Assembly (NCBI RefSeq): GCF_002362315.1
Contig: NZ_MTZV01000002.1
Coordinates: forward strand, 496,001 to 560,000
DNA length: 64,000 nt
Source: Paraburkholderia acidicola
Lineage (GTDB): Bacteria; Pseudomonadota; Gammaproteobacteria; Burkholderiales; Burkholderiaceae
Reading direction: 5' to 3'
Below, in pieces: positions 46,223 through 56,431 of the stretch (the stretch's first letter is position 1; each line of letters begins with the position of its first letter). Under the pieces are notes generated by a model. It saw only the letters and a program-made list of their open reading frames with translations. It ran no database searches and was not told where the DNA came from. The translations under genes and the position numbers were made by a program.

Positions 46223-47266
46223 TTACTTGGGAGCTTTGTATTCTATGGCAGACGCAAATTGCTGCAACGTGGCCTGAGGCACTTCCCCAAGCACAGTGAT
46301 CCAGAAATCGCCATGGCGTTTCACGAGCACATGAGTCGCACCGTTGCTGCCTGCGCCTTCTTTACGTGAGTTCTTTTCGACAGGCTCGATAAAAATCGAA
46401 ATCGCCGCCAGACCATCGGAGAATACAGCCTGATCCACCGGAATGGGGGGGTCGCCCGCATCGCGCGCGGCCATCGGGCGACGCAACTCGCGAATCTTGC
46501 GGAAACCGGGCACCGTCGGCTCGAACTGCCAACCCTGCGCTTCCATATCGACCGGTTCGAGCGGCGGGCGCACCACGGTCCAGCCAGCGGTGTTGCGAAT
46601 CCCGTTGACGATACCCGCCTTGTCGACCGGCACACCGATACGGATCTGCGTAAACGACAACTGTTCGAGCACCTGGCCGCTCGCATCGAGCGTTTGCGCC
46701 CGCAGCAGCAGGCCCGTCTTCGTATCGGCCCACAGTTTGTACGCGAAGCGCAGTGCGTCCTTCGGGTCGAGTTCGATCACCTGGCTGTCGATCCCCGCCA
46801 CACGATCGGTGCCGAGCAGTTTCGGCTCGTACACGGTCAGGACCTGATCGCTGCTCGCGGACAGCAGCGCCGGGAAGGAATCCTTGTTCTGGCGTTTTTC
46901 GACGACGCAAAGATGCCGCTCGGGGATGAACGTATACAGATCGTCGTTATGCCGCAGCATTTTGCGCGGCTTGCCGTCGAGACTTTCGAGTTGTTCGAAT
47001 TCGCCGTCGCCACGCGTCGCGTAATGGGCAATCCGCGACGACTGCACGTACGCGCCGCGCTGATAGACGAACGCGCCTTCGTAGTTCTGCTGCTGGGCAG
47101 CCTCGTGGATCCGGTTGAGCAATTCCGCCGCCGTGCGATGCACGACGAGCGGATCGTCGGATTGCGCAAAGACGCGCGGCGTTGCGGATAACAACACGGC
47201 TGCACAGAACAGAAGTACCGGCAGCCGCCCCCAGATAGTCGTTTTATTCAACCGCAGCGTCTGCAT
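46223..47266 (-). CDS. mucB: Sigma-E regulatory protein MucB/RseB
   Basis: This 347-residue periplasmic protein protects the anti-sigma factor MucA from site-1 cleavage until lipid or unfolded-protein signals release it. It has a signal peptide to about residue 35, then a LolA/LppX-like fold and a C-terminal domain. Family-typical segments are YEGAFVYQRGAYVQSSRIAHY and the C-terminal HVLVKRHGDFWITVLGEVP. It is 4 nt after mucA. Confidence 0.92.
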   Translation of the reverse strand: MQTLRLNKTTIWGRLPVLLFCAAVLLSATPRVFAQSDDPLVVHRTAAELLNRIHEAAQQQNYEGAFVYQRGAYVQSSRIAHYATRGDGEFEQLESLDGKPRKMLRHNDDLYTFIPERHLCVVEKRQNKDSFPALLSASSDQVLTVYEPKLLGTDRVAGIDSQVIELDPKDALRFAYKLWADTKTGLLLRAQTLDASGQVLEQLSFTQIRIGVPVDKAGIVNGIRNTAGWTVVRPPLEPVDMEAQGWQFEPTVPGFRKIRELRRPMAARDAGDPPIPVDQAVFSDGLAAISIFIEPVEKNSRKEGAGSNGATHVLVKRHGDFWITVLGEVPQATLQQFASAIEYKAPK

Positions 47267-47270
47267 CAGA

Positions 47271-47882
47271 CTATTGGCCTTGCGTGGTTACGGCAGCGCG
47301 AATCAGCGGCATGGTGTCGGACATGACCGGTTGTTGCGCGAATTGCTGGTGAGCTTCCAGATATTGATCGAGACTGGCGTCACGAATGATGTTCGCGTCC
47401 TGTGCGACCGGCTGCACGGGGGTCATCGCGACGCGTTGCATCGACGAATCGCCACGCGACGATAACCCGGCAACCTGGACCGCCCCCGGACCGCCGGACA
47501 CGCCCTGCAGTTGCGGCACGACGATCCACGTCAGCGTGGCTGCCGCAGCAGCAATCGCAAACGCCGGTACGACACGCCGGCGCAGCGCCAGCAGACGACG
47601 CGCAACGGGCATCGCGGCGGGAGCGAGCAGGTGCGGTTCGCTCTCGAGACGCGCGGCAAAGCCGCTGAGAAAGGCACTGCTCGCCGCCGGGCTGAGCGCC
47701 AGATCGTCGGAACGCATGGCGTCGCCGATCAGGTGATAGCGCGACCACGCAGCGCGATCCTCATGATTCAATTCAGAAAAAAACCTGTTCAGATGCTCGT
47801 CGCCGAACAACTCGCCGTCGACAACTGCGGACAGACGCTCGCCGCGCGAGCTTGCTTGCGATTGCATCGAGACCGACCCCAT
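47271..47882 (-). CDS. mucA: Anti-sigma-E factor MucA/RseA
   Basis: This 203-residue single-pass inner-membrane protein has an N-terminal cytoplasmic sigma-binding domain (ERLSAVVDGELF...WSRYHLIGDAMR), a transmembrane helix at about residues 99-119 and a periplasmic domain. The start at 47882 is chosen because GGGGAG lies about 4 nt upstream; in-frame ATG and GTG further out lack a site. It lies between rpoE and mucB. Signals leading to cleavage of its periplasmic part would free RpoE. Confidence 0.88.
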   Translation of the reverse strand: MGSVSMQSQASSRGERLSAVVDGELFGDEHLNRFFSELNHEDRAAWSRYHLIGDAMRSDDLALSPAASSAFLSGFAARLESEPHLLAPAAMPVARRLLALRRRVVPAFAIAAAAATLTWIVVPQLQGVSGGPGAVQVAGLSSRGDSSMQRVAMTPVQPVAQDANIIRDASLDQYLEAHQQFAQQPVMSDTMPLIRAAVTTQGQ

Positions 47883-47965
47883 GACGCTCCCCATCTTGCT
47901 GACACCCCGTAGTGACACCACCTAACCCAGATATTGCGCCCTGCCCCGCAAGGTCGCCGGTTCAT

Positions 47966-48565
47966 TTACCAGCGTTTGCCTTCGGGTGTGTCCAGCAACG
48001 GACGCAATTTTGCCGCAATGGCTTCGCGAGCGCGGAAAATTCGCGATCTGACGGTCCCGATCGGGCAACCCATCATTTCGGCGATTTCTTCGTAGCTCAA
48101 ACCCTCAATTTCACGAAGAGTAATGGCGGTGCGCAACTCTTCCGGCAAAACCGCCATCGCAGCGTTGACCGTCTCAGCGATCTGCTTGCTCATCAACATC
48201 GACTCAGGCGTGTTGATATCCCTTAGTTGGTCGGCATCCGAGAAAGTTTCAGCTTCTTCAGCATCCGCTTCGGTCGATGTCGGTGCCCGCCGGCCCTGGG
48301 TGGCAAGGTAGTTCTTTGCCGTGTTGACCGCAATCCGGTACAACCACGTATAGAACGCCGATTCGCCACGAAACTGCGGCAACGCCCGGTACGCCTTGAT
48401 GAAGGCGTCCTGGGCCACGTCCTCGACCTCGGCGGGATCCCGCACGAGGCGCGAAATCAGCCGGATGATCTTGCGGTGGTATTTGGTGACCAGAAGCTCG
48501 AATGCGGCCTTGTCGCCCTTCTGGACGCGCTCGACCAGCACCTGATCAATTTCTTTTTCGCTCAC
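47966..48565 (-). CDS. rpoE: RNA polymerase sigma-E factor (AlgU/RpoE)
   Basis: This 199-residue ECF sigma factor has region 2 with DKAAFELLVTKYHRKIIRLISRLVRDPAEVEDVAQDAFIKAYRALPQFRGESAFYTWLYRIAVN (about 18-82) and region 4 with LPEELRTAITLREIEGLSYEEIAEMMGCPIGTVRSRIFRARE (about 138-180). It leads the rpoE-mucA-mucB-mucD-glutaredoxin operon. A minus-strand TACAAT (48608-48613) could be a -10; a clear GAACTT-type autoregulatory -35 was not found. Confidence 0.96.
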   Translation of the reverse strand: MSEKEIDQVLVERVQKGDKAAFELLVTKYHRKIIRLISRLVRDPAEVEDVAQDAFIKAYRALPQFRGESAFYTWLYRIAVNTAKNYLATQGRRAPTSTEADAEEAETFSDADQLRDINTPESMLMSKQIAETVNAAMAVLPEELRTAITLREIEGLSYEEIAEMMGCPIGTVRSRIFRAREAIAAKLRPLLDTPEGKRW

Positions 48566-48659
48566 CTGATAAATCCGTTAACGGTATGGGCTGCATGGCG
48601 GGGCACCATTGTAGCGTCCCCATCAAGACGTCACGCAGCCGGGGTAACAGCGGTGTCCG

Positions 48660-49157
48660 TTACAGTCGGGCGCCCGCGCCGCACCGGCCGAGTACGGCCA
48701 GTTCGCGAAACACGCCGTCCGGCAAGGCGTCAGCCGCAAGCAGCAACGGGTAGGAGCGTCCGTCGTCGCCGACGAGCACAAGCATCAGAAGCCGGCCGCT
48801 CCATTGTGAACAACCCGCGATACGGCCCTGACAGAGCAGCGCGCCGCGGCGGTTCCACACGGTGAGACTATCCGGCCCGATTTTCAGCAGGCCGGGCGCA
48901 CCCCGATCCTGCCTGACGGCAGCGGTTGCCAGCGCAACCAGTGCGACGAGCGCGAACAGGATAGCGTGCCAACCGCCGACACGCGGTTCGAGGGTGGTAA
49001 AAACCGCTGCGGCGGCAATCGCGATGAAACCGCCGACAGCCCCGCGCAACACTGCGGACGGTCTCAGCGCGACTGGCTGAGACCGTCCATCGACGGATTT
49101 CGTTCCGGGCAATCCGTGAGCAGGTGCTGGATAAGCCAGCGCGGGCTGGGACGTCAA
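48660..49157 (-). CDS. YgfX-like small membrane protein
   Basis: This 165-residue protein has two adjacent transmembrane helices at about 38-54 and 63-80 followed by a C-terminal beta-rich domain with SLTVWNRRGALLCQGRIAG. The layout (two helices, then a cytoplasmic strand-rich part) and the position between fabF and rpoE fit the YgfX/CptA family described in other Betaproteobacteria. Sequence identity to E. coli YgfX is weak by eye, so the family call is tentative. No SdhE-like antitoxin gene is adjacent. It is 15 nt after fabF. Confidence 0.6.
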   Translation of the reverse strand: MTSQPALAYPAPAHGLPGTKSVDGRSQPVALRPSAVLRGAVGGFIAIAAAAVFTTLEPRVGGWHAILFALVALVALATAAVRQDRGAPGLLKIGPDSLTVWNRRGALLCQGRIAGCSQWSGRLLMLVLVGDDGRSYPLLLAADALPDGVFRELAVLGRCGAGARL

Positions 49158-49172
49158 GCAGTCATGCGCAGA

Positions 49173-50411
49173 TCAGGCGCGCTTGAAGACCAGCGTCCCG
49201 TTCGTCCCGCCGAACCCAAACGAGTTCTTCAGCGCGACGTCGATCTTCATCTCCCGCGCGGTGTTCGCGCAGTAGTCGAGATCGCATGCCGGGTCCTGAT
49301 TGAAGATATTGATGGTGGGCGGCGAGACCTGATGATGCACGGCCAGCACGGTGAACACCGATTCCAGCCCGCCCGCGCCACCGAGCAGATGCCCGGTCAT
49401 CGACTTGGTCGAATTCACGATGATGTTCTTCGCGTGATCGCCGAAAGCACGCTTGATCCCGGTCGTTTCCGCCAGATCGCCGAGCGGCGTCGAGGTGCCG
49501 TGCGCGTTCAGGTAATGCACCTGATCTGTGCTCACACCCGCGTTCTTCAGCGCAGCCAGCATGCAGCGGCGTGCGCCGTCGCCGTCTTCAACCGGAGCGG
49601 TCATGTGATACGCGTCGCCGCTCATGCCATAACCGCCCACTTCCGCGTAGATCTTCGCACCGCGCGCCTTCGCGTGTTCGTACTCTTCGAGCACCATCAC
49701 GCCGGCGCCCTCGCCCAGCACGAAGCCGTCGCGATCCTTGTCCCACGGACGGCTGGCGGTTGCAGGATCGTCGTTACGCTGCGACAGCGCACGCGCCGCG
49801 GCAAAACCGCCGATGCCAAGCGGAGACACCGTCGCTTCGGCGCCGCCCGCAAGCATGACGTCAGCGTCGCCGTATTCGATCAGCCGCGACGCTTCACCGA
49901 TGCAGTGCAGACCGGTCGTGCAGGCGGTAACGATGGCGAGGTTCGGCCCTTTGATGCCGAACTTGATCGACAGATGGCCGGAGATCATGTTGATGATCGA
50001 GGCCGGCACGAAGAACGGCGAAATCCGGCGCGGACCGCGGTTCAGCAGTTCGGTCTGCGTGATTTCGATCATCGGCAGACCGCCGATGCCCGAACCCACC
50101 ACGACGCCAATGCGTTCCGCATTCTCTTCGGTCACTTCGAGGCCGCTGTCTTTCATCGCCTGGATACCGGCTGCGACACCGTAATGGATAAACGTATCCA
50201 TATGGCGCGCTTCCTTGGCGGAGATGTAATCCTCGATGTTGAAGCCTTTCACCTCGCCGGCGAAGCGGGTCGAGAAGTTCGATGCATCGAACTTCGTGAT
50301 GTTGGCGATGCCGGATTTGCCGGCGACCAGATTGGCCCAGCCGTCGGCAACAGTATTGCCAACAGGCGAAATCAGCCCCAGGCCTGTAACAACCACGCGA
50401 CGACGGCTCAC
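49173..50411 (-). CDS. fabF: Beta-ketoacyl-ACP synthase II, GTG start
   Basis: This 412-residue condensing enzyme elongates acyl-ACP. The nucleophile is Cys in [11 protein letters not shown] (about 163), with His in [11 protein letters not shown] (about 303) and the second His in [12 protein letters not shown] (about 340). The GTG at 50411 is the start: AGAGG lies 5 nt upstream and [12 protein letters not shown] is the family N-terminus; the 17 extra residues in frame are not conserved. It follows acpP across a 318-bp region containing a terminator. Confidence 0.95.
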   Translation of the reverse strand: MSRRRVVVTGLGLISPVGNTVADGWANLVAGKSGIANITKFDASNFSTRFAGEVKGFNIEDYISAKEARHMDTFIHYGVAAGIQAMKDSGLEVTEENAERIGVVVGSGIGGLPMIEITQTELLNRGPRRISPFFVPASIINMISGHLSIKFGIKGPNLAIVTACTTGLHCIGEASRLIEYGDADVMLAGGAEATVSPLGIGGFAAARALSQRNDDPATASRPWDKDRDGFVLGEGAGVMVLEEYEHAKARGAKIYAEVGGYGMSGDAYHMTAPVEDGDGARRCMLAALKNAGVSTDQVHYLNAHGTSTPLGDLAETTGIKRAFGDHAKNIIVNSTKSMTGHLLGGAGGLESVFTVLAVHHQVSPPTINIFNQDPACDLDYCANTAREMKIDVALKNSFGFGGTNGTLVFKRA

Positions 50412-50729
50412 GGTAACCTCTTTTCCATAGAATGACGAAAGCAAAAAAGCCACAGCGGCCACAGGAAACTGCCCCTGTGTGCCCTGTGGCTGTTTAACCT
50501 GAGATGCACTAACCGGTGCATCGACGGTTGAGCCCGCAAGCGCAGATCGCGTGTGCGTTGTACGTCAACCCGCACACCCGTTTGCGCCGACAGACGGCTC
50601 GACATCTGCGCGGACCGACGTGCCAGGCGGCGCATAACCGACTGCGCCACCGACGCTATCCGTCCCACCGCGATAACACGGCCCGACCAGCGGCCGGCCG
50701 CAAACGCGGGCAAGCAGGCGCGAATGGCC
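50412..50729. other. 318-bp acpP-fabF intergenic region
   Basis: This holds a minus-strand terminator near fabF (50443-50490) and a small hairpin GATGCAC/GTGCATC (50503-50522). The remainder is GC-rich and shows no recognisable promoter or gene. The transcript of acpP must read through or restart here to express fabF. Confidence 0.45.
50443..50490 (-). terminator. Terminator/attenuator downstream of acpP
   Basis: Minus-strand outer arms GCCACAG / CTGTGGC with an inner CACAGG / CCTGTG stem are followed by TTTTTT (plus-strand A run 50443-50448), 33 bp before the fabF GTG. Confidence 0.75.
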
Positions 50730-50969
50730 TCAGGCCTTGACGTTCGCGCGAGCGTAGTCGATCGCTTGCTGAACGGTCGTGATCTTCTCAGCTTCTTCAT
50801 CCGGAATTTCCATGCCGAATTCGTCTTCGAGAGCCATCACGAGTTCAACCGTGTCGAGCGAGTCTGCACCAAGGTCGTTCACGAACGAGGCTTCGTTCTT
50901 GATCTCACCTTCTGCAACGCCCAGTTGTTCTGCGACGATCTTCTTGACGCGCTGTTCGATATTGTCCAT
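50730..50969 (-). CDS. acpP: Acyl carrier protein
   Basis: This 79-residue acidic four-helix carrier has the phosphopantetheine attachment Ser37 in [13 protein letters not shown]. The N-terminus [18 protein letters not shown] and the C-terminal [14 protein letters not shown] match the fatty-acid-synthesis ACP. An AGGGG precedes the ATG. It follows fabG in the fab cluster and is served by the AcpS at 36977. A strong terminator downstream probably raises acpP message relative to fabF. Confidence 0.97.
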   Translation of the reverse strand: MDNIEQRVKKIVAEQLGVAEGEIKNEASFVNDLGADSLDTVELVMALEDEFGMEIPDEEAEKITTVQQAIDYARANVKA

Positions 50970-51119
50970 TACCCCTCCAAGGGAAAAAAGTTCAAAAATA
51001 CAGGTGCGCGCATTTTATCAGGTTTGCCCCTCTAAAAAAGCGGCGCGCCGGGTTCCAGTCAAGGCATCCGCGCGATGCTCACACAAACGCATCAAGGCGC
51101 GGATAGTAACCGAATCCGG

Positions 51120-51869
51120 TTACGACATGTACATCCCGCCATTTACGTGCAACGTCGTACCCGTGATGTAGCCCGCGTGCGGCGAAGCGAGAAACGCTAC
51201 CGCATGGGCAATGTCGTCCGGACTACCCAGACGGCCTAGCGGAATCTGTGTGAGCAGCGCCGTTTGCTGCGCTTCGGGCAGCCCCTTCGTCATATCGGTA
51301 TCGATGAAGCCGGGCGCGACGCAATTCACGGTAATGCCGCGGCTGCCGATCTCGCGCGCCAGTGCACGCGTCATGCCCGCCACGCCGGCCTTGGCCGCCG
51401 CGTAGTTCACCTGCCCCGGGTTGCCCGCCGAACCGACCACCGACGTGATGTTGATGATCCGGCCGCCGCGCGCTTTCATCATCGGGCGCAGCACCGCACG
51501 CGAGAGGCGGAACACCGACTTCAGGTTGGTATCGATCACCGCGTCCCAGTCTTCGTCCTTCATACGCATTGCGAGCTGGTCCTGCGTGATGCCCGCGTTG
51601 TTGACGAGCACGTTGAGCGCGCTGAACTCTTTTACCGTGCTGTCGATCAACGCTTCCGCCGCGGCCGCGTCGTTCACATTCAGCACTGCGCCGCGACCGG
51701 TCACGCCTGCCGCCTTGAACCCTTCGCTGATCGCATCCGCACCGCTTTCGCTGGTGGCGGTGCCGATCACCGTCGCACCCTGGCGCGCCAGTTCATGGGC
51801 AATCGCGCGGCCGATGCCGCGCGAGGCACCCGTTACGATCGCGATCTGCCTGTCGAGAGTCTTTTCCAT
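51120..51869 (-). CDS. fabG: 3-oxoacyl-ACP reductase
   Basis: This 249-residue NADPH-dependent SDR reduces beta-ketoacyl-ACP. GASRGIGRAIA is at about residues 15-25, NNAG at about 89, and the catalytic Ser, Tyr and Lys are in NITSVVGSAGNPGQVNYAAAKAG (about 140-160). It lies between fabD and acpP. Confidence 0.96.
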   Translation of the reverse strand: MEKTLDRQIAIVTGASRGIGRAIAHELARQGATVIGTATSESGADAISEGFKAAGVTGRGAVLNVNDAAAAEALIDSTVKEFSALNVLVNNAGITQDQLAMRMKDEDWDAVIDTNLKSVFRLSRAVLRPMMKARGGRIINITSVVGSAGNPGQVNYAAAKAGVAGMTRALAREIGSRGITVNCVAPGFIDTDMTKGLPEAQQTALLTQIPLGRLGSPDDIAHAVAFLASPHAGYITGTTLHVNGGMYMS

Positions 51870-51912
51870 CGTTGAGGTCCGGATGAGTCGTAGTCGTAAG
51901 TGAGGGCGATGT

Positions 51913-52845
51913 TCAGGCCGTCACGAGCTTGAGTGCTTCATCGAGCGAAGCCGGGTCGGTGATCGACAGGCCGACGAGATTGCCGTCGATCCGTTTCGTG
52001 AGACCCGTCAGCACCTTGCCAGGTCCGCATTCGACGACGTGTGTCACGCCGTCGCGCGCAATGGCCTGCACGCTTTCGACCCAGCGCACCGCGGCGGCTG
52101 CCTGGCGCACCAGCGCATCCTTGATCGCGGCCGGTTCGTTGACGATCGCCACGTCGACGTTGTTGACGACCGGAATGGCCGGCACCTGGATCTCGACATT
52201 CGCGAGGTAGGCACGCAACTGGTCCGATGCAGGCTTGAGCAACGAAGAATGGAACGGCGCGGACACGGCCAGCGGCAACGCGCGTTTTGCGCCGTTCGCC
52301 TTGGCGATCTCGCAGGCCTTTTCGACGGCAGCCTTCTGGCCCGCGATCACAACCTGTGCGGGCGCGTTGAAATTCACCGCTTCGACTACGCCCGCCACCG
52401 ACGCTTCCTTGCACACCGCACGCACCGCATCGTCATCGAGACCGAGAATCGCTGCCATGCCGCCCTCGCCGACCGGCACTGCGGTCTGCATCGCCTGCGC
52501 GCGAAAACGCACGAGCGGTACCGCGTCGTGAAACGCCAGCGCGCCCGCGGCGACCAGCGCCGTGTATTCGCCGAGGCTATGACCCGCGACGATCGCCGGC
52601 ACAGGGCCGCCTGCGGCCTGCCACGCGCGGTAGATCGCGTAAGCGGCGGTCAGCATCACGGGTTGTGTGTTGGTGGTGAGATTCAGATCGTCGGCGGGAC
52701 CTTCGGCGATCAGCTTGCCGAGATCCTGACCGAGCGCGTCGGATGCTTCCTGAACGGTCTCACGCACGACAGCGTGATCGGCAAACGCGTTGAGCATGCC
52801 GACCGATTGCGAGCCCTGCCCAGGAAAAACGAACGCAAATTTCAT
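51913..52845 (-). CDS. fabD: Malonyl-CoA:ACP transacylase
   Basis: This 310-residue enzyme loads malonyl on ACP. FPGQGSQSVGM is at residues 7-17, the nucleophile is Ser90 in GHSLGEYTA, and a His occurs in SAPFHSSLL (about 200). GGGGA precedes the ATG at 52845 by 5 nt. It follows fabH. Confidence 0.96.
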   Translation of the reverse strand: MKFAFVFPGQGSQSVGMLNAFADHAVVRETVQEASDALGQDLGKLIAEGPADDLNLTTNTQPVMLTAAYAIYRAWQAAGGPVPAIVAGHSLGEYTALVAAGALAFHDAVPLVRFRAQAMQTAVPVGEGGMAAILGLDDDAVRAVCKEASVAGVVEAVNFNAPAQVVIAGQKAAVEKACEIAKANGAKRALPLAVSAPFHSSLLKPASDQLRAYLANVEIQVPAIPVVNNVDVAIVNEPAAIKDALVRQAAAAVRWVESVQAIARDGVTHVVECGPGKVLTGLTKRIDGNLVGLSITDPASLDEALKLVTA

Positions 52846-52953
52846 ATCATCCCCAAATTCGATGGTGTCAGATGAGGGTGGCGCGCACCGCACCGCGCCC
52901 TTCGGACGCAGACACGCGTCGTGCGCGCGATGCCGCGTACCGCCACGCCTCGC

Positions 52954-53943
52954 TCAGAAGCGGATGACGGATGCACCCCAGGTGAACCCGCCACCGACGC
53001 CTTCGATCAGCACGTGATGGCCGCGCTGAATGCGGCCGTCGCGGACCGCGACATCGAGTGCAAGCGGAATCGAGGCCGCCGACGTGTTGCCATGTTCGCC
53101 CACGGTGACGACCATCCGTTCCTGCGGCAAGCCGAGCTTGCGGCAGGTGCTCTGCATGATACGGATATTGGCCTGATGCGGAATCAGCCAGTCGACCTGT
53201 TCCGGCGCGAGATTCGCCTTGTTCAGCGCCTCGACTGCAACCTTTTCGAGCACGTTGACGGCCAGCTTGAACACCGCCGGGCCGTCCATATGCAGAAACG
53301 CGCTGCCCGCGATCACGCCACCATTCACGTTGCCTGGCGTGCACAGGATGTTCGCGTGACTGCCGTCCGCATGCAGTGCGCTCGACAGCACACCGGGCTC
53401 GTCCGATGCCGACAGGATCACGGCACCCGCGCCATCGCCGAACAACACGCAGGTTGTACGGTCGTTGAAATCGAGAATGCGCGAGAAGGTTTCCGCACCG
53501 ATCACGAGCGCCGTACGATGCTGGCCGCTGCGGATGAAACTGTCGGCTGTCGCGACCGCGTACGCAAAGCCCGAGCAAACGGCCTGAACGTCGAATGCCG
53601 CGCCGTTGTTCTTGATACCGAGCTTGTTTTGCAGCAGACACGCCGTGCTCGGAAAAACGAAATCCGGCGTGGACGTGGCGACGATGATGAGATCGATGGA
53701 CTGCGGATCGATGTCGGCCGATTCGATGGCCCGCTGGGCAGCGATCAGCGCGAGGTCGCTGGTGGTGACGTCCGGTTCGGCGAAATGACGTGCGTGGATG
53801 CCCGTGCGGGCCACGATCCACTCGTCGCTCGTCTCAACGCCGTTCTTCGCGAGACGCTCGGCGAGTTCCTGATTGGTGACGCGCCCAGGCGGCAGATAAC
53901 TGCCGGTGCCGAGCACACGGGAATAGGTAACAGATTGAGCCAT
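52954..53943 (-). CDS. fabH: Beta-ketoacyl-ACP synthase III
   Basis: This 329-residue enzyme starts fatty-acid synthesis by condensing acetyl-CoA with malonyl-ACP. The triad is Cys123 (AVCSGFAYA), His in [11 protein letters not shown] and Asn in [11 protein letters not shown]. The ATG shares the last base of the plsX stop (TAATG), so the two are coupled. Confidence 0.97.
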   Translation of the reverse strand: MAQSVTYSRVLGTGSYLPPGRVTNQELAERLAKNGVETSDEWIVARTGIHARHFAEPDVTTSDLALIAAQRAIESADIDPQSIDLIIVATSTPDFVFPSTACLLQNKLGIKNNGAAFDVQAVCSGFAYAVATADSFIRSGQHRTALVIGAETFSRILDFNDRTTCVLFGDGAGAVILSASDEPGVLSSALHADGSHANILCTPGNVNGGVIAGSAFLHMDGPAVFKLAVNVLEKVAVEALNKANLAPEQVDWLIPHQANIRIMQSTCRKLGLPQERMVVTVGEHGNTSAASIPLALDVAVRDGRIQRGHHVLIEGVGGGFTWGASVIRF

Positions 53944-55082
53944 TATGTCTTCGAGGATAGCGCAGCGTAGGGCTCGGCCGCCTGGCCGGCAATCGGATTG
54001 GCGGGGTCGGCGGGGCTTGCATGACCCGCCGCAGTCCCGCTTGCATCGCCTGCGTCGCGCGCTACCTGTTCGAGAGAACCTGCATTTTCTTCCATCGCCC
54101 GCGCAAGGCGTTCCAGCACGCCATTTTTGACGGCATCATACCCGCGTTTGATCGCCCACTCAAACGCGTAGGCATCGGCCGAACCGTGGCTTTTGATCAC
54201 GAGTCCGCGCAGGCCGAGCAACGCCGCGCCGTTGTACTGGCGATGGTCCACGCGCTTCTTGAAGCGCAGCAGCACAGGCAGTGCCAGTACTGCCATCAGC
54301 CTGGTCAGCAACGAGCGGCCGAATTCTTCCTTGATGATATCGGAGAGCATCTGTGCGAGCCCTTCCGACGTCTTCAGTGCAACGTTGCCGACGAACCCAT
54401 CGCAGACGATCACATCCGTCGTGCCTTTATAGATATCGTCGCCTTCGACGTTGCCGCGGAAATTCAGCGTGCTCGCGCGCAGCAGTTCGCCCGCGCGCTT
54501 GATCGTCTCGTTGCCCTTGATGACTTCTTCGCCGATGTTCAGGAGACCAATGGTGGGACGGTCCTTGCCTTCGAGCGCCGACACCAGTGCATGCCCCATC
54601 TCGGCGAACTGCAGCAGATGCTGCGGCTCGCAATCGACGTTGGCGCCGAGGTCGAGCATCATCGTGTAGCCGGTGCGATTGGGTAGTGCGAACGCGATGG
54701 CCGGGCGTTCGATGCCAGGCAGCGTTTTGAGTACGTAGCGGGATACCGCCATCAGTGCGCCGGTATTGCCAGCGGAAATGCAGGCCTGCGCCTCGCCTTC
54801 CTTGATCCGGTTCAACGCCACGCGCATCGATGAATCTTTTTTCTTGCGCAGCGCGACTTCCACCGGGTCGTCCATCGCGACGACTTCAGACGCGGGCACG
54901 ACGGTCAACGCAGGTTCGTTCAGCGCTTTCGCTTTTTTCAACTGGGCGCGAATCGCAGTTTCGATGCCGACGAGCAGAAGCTGCGCATCGGGATGCGAAC
55001 GGACGAATTTGACAGCAGCGGGCACGGTCACGGATGGACCGTGGTCGCCTCCCATGCAATCTATCGTGAGCTTTACAGTCAT
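53943..55082 (-). CDS. plsX: Phosphate acyltransferase PlsX
   Basis: This 379-residue peripheral enzyme makes acyl-phosphate from acyl-ACP for phospholipid synthesis. N-terminal [12 protein letters not shown], the [10 protein letters not shown] segment (about 100) and [16 protein letters not shown] (about 225) are family signatures. The C-terminal about 45 residues are Ala-rich and unique. It follows rpmF with a terminator in between. Confidence 0.95.
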   Translation of the reverse strand: MTVKLTIDCMGGDHGPSVTVPAAVKFVRSHPDAQLLLVGIETAIRAQLKKAKALNEPALTVVPASEVVAMDDPVEVALRKKKDSSMRVALNRIKEGEAQACISAGNTGALMAVSRYVLKTLPGIERPAIAFALPNRTGYTMMLDLGANVDCEPQHLLQFAEMGHALVSALEGKDRPTIGLLNIGEEVIKGNETIKRAGELLRASTLNFRGNVEGDDIYKGTTDVIVCDGFVGNVALKTSEGLAQMLSDIIKEEFGRSLLTRLMAVLALPVLLRFKKRVDHRQYNGAALLGLRGLVIKSHGSADAYAFEWAIKRGYDAVKNGVLERLARAMEENAGSLEQVARDAGDASGTAAGHASPADPANPIAGQAAEPYAALSSKT

Positions 55083-55153
55083 GGAATGCGACGAATGTCA
55101 GACGCTCCGCATGGGATCGCGGTAATCGCTAAAGCGCTAACCGCGATCGACAC

Positions 55154-55182
55154 AAAAAAGCGGCAGTGAATGCCGCATTTTT
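55154..55182 (-). terminator. Terminator between rpmF and plsX
   Basis: Six-bp perfect stem GCGGCA / TGCCGC with GTGAA loop is flanked by A6 and T5, so it can act on either strand. It lies 82 nt after the rpmF stop. Confidence 0.75.
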
Positions 55183-55263
55183 GCCGAGCCGGGGAAATGT
55201 CAAGCGAGGTCAAACGAACCGATCGCCACGCGAAACGCCGGGGGGCGCAACGCAGTCAAGCGA

Positions 55264-55443
55264 TTAGTCGTTCTTCGTCTTGACGACTTTCTTGCCGCGA
55301 TAGTAGCCATTCGGGCTGACATGGTGACGCAGATGCACTTCGCCCGTGCTCGGTTCAACGGCCAGCGGTGCGGCGTTGAGGAAATCGTGCGAACGGTGCA
55401 TACCGCGCTTCGACGGCGACTTCTTGTTCTGTTGAACTGCCAT
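55264..55443 (-). CDS. rpmF: 50S ribosomal protein L32
   Basis: This 59-residue protein has [22 protein letters not shown] at its N-terminus and [17 protein letters not shown] near the end. The zinc-binding cysteines found in some L32 proteins are absent, as usual for this lineage. AGGAG precedes the ATG. It follows yceD, the widely conserved yceD-rpmF-plsX-fab order. Confidence 0.97.
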   Translation of the reverse strand: MAVQQNKKSPSKRGMHRSHDFLNAAPLAVEPSTGEVHLRHHVSPNGYYRGKKVVKTKND

Positions 55444-55559
55444 GATAACTCCTGAAAATTTTCCGAATTCTAACACAGCCCGACCCGGCTATCGCCACCG
55501 GCCGAATGGCCAGCGCCCCGCATCGCGCTACCTGCAACCCTGGGTACTTCCTGTTCCTG

Positions 55560-56201
55560 TCAGTGCTTCTTGCCGTCGGGATCGTTGCGCTTGAGCGCAC
55601 CCAGCGCCGCAAACGGATTCGGCCGCTCGGGCTCGCCGCCCTCGACTTCATCCTTCCCGCCTTCATCGGCTTCGTCTTCTGCCACGCCGACGCCCGACAC
55701 CAGACTTTCATGCACTTCCGGGCAGACATCGTGCGTGGGCACGAGCGGCATCGAAAGCAGCAACTCTTCCTCGATCAGGTCGACGAGATCGAACTGGCGC
55801 GAGCCCACGATCACCTCGACATCATCCTCGTCGAGCGGAAACTCTTCAGCTTCAGCTTCCGTGTTGACGATCCGGTACGTTGCATCGACGTTGAAAGCCT
55901 GCTCATACGGCGCGAGACACCGCTGACAACCAAGCCACGCGGCCCCGTGAACCGCGAGCCGCAGATAAGGCTGAGGCCCCTCGGTGCCGTCGTCCTGCAA
56001 TTCCGGCTGCGTTGCCCCTTCGGCTTGCCACGTGAACGCGGTATCGCGGTCTGGTGCATCCGCCGGGACTTCGTTTAACATGCGCGGCAGTTGCGAGACG
56101 CGCAGAACAGCCGCCGCCTGGCGCCCACTGCGCGCGAATTCGAACAGATCGAGTTCACGCAGCGAGGCGAGACCCGCAGGTTTGCCAGGATTTTGAGTCA
56201 T
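55560..56201 (-). CDS. yceD: YceD/DUF177 protein (23S rRNA accumulation)
   Basis: This 213-residue protein has the paired-cysteine segment GCQRCLAPYE (about 90) and the acidic C-terminal stretch of the DUF177 family, whose E. coli member affects 23S rRNA levels. The Cys pair at VCPEVHESLV and the highly acidic EDEADEGG region follow. It is first in the yceD-rpmF-plsX-fab run, with a near-consensus promoter at 56343-56371. Confidence 0.85.
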   Translation of the reverse strand: MTQNPGKPAGLASLRELDLFEFARSGRQAAAVLRVSQLPRMLNEVPADAPDRDTAFTWQAEGATQPELQDDGTEGPQPYLRLAVHGAAWLGCQRCLAPYEQAFNVDATYRIVNTEAEAEEFPLDEDDVEVIVGSRQFDLVDLIEEELLLSMPLVPTHDVCPEVHESLVSGVGVAEDEADEGGKDEVEGGEPERPNPFAALGALKRNDPDGKKH

Positions 56202-56342
56202 GTGCGCTCCTGCTTCTTGCCTAGGATGTCAGCGAAAGACCAGGCGAGGTACGCTTCGGCGCCGGTCGCGAAGTAGTCAAGCTACGTCACCACGTTACTT
56301 CAAATACGCGAGCGAACCAAGCATACCGCCGAAAAGCCCGAA

Positions 56343-56371
56343 ACTATATCCGTTTTGTTGTTTCGAGTCAA
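56343..56371 (-). promoter_or_regulatory. Near-consensus sigma-70 promoter of the yceD-rpmF-plsX-fab run
   Basis: On the minus strand: -35 TTGACT (56366-56371), 17-bp spacer, -10 TATAGT (56343-56348), predicting a start near 56336 and a leader of about 135 nt before yceD. Confidence 0.7.
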
Positions 56372-56431
56372 ACACTTAAGCCCGCATGTACACCGTGCCG
56401 TGCGGCCCGTCCCTCCAGCCGTCGATTTGCC

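Noticed and set aside
51000..51060. A terminator between fabG and acpP
   Set aside because: A T6 run is present on the minus strand, but the preceding CGGCGCGCCG leaves no loop, so a stable terminator stem is not supported.
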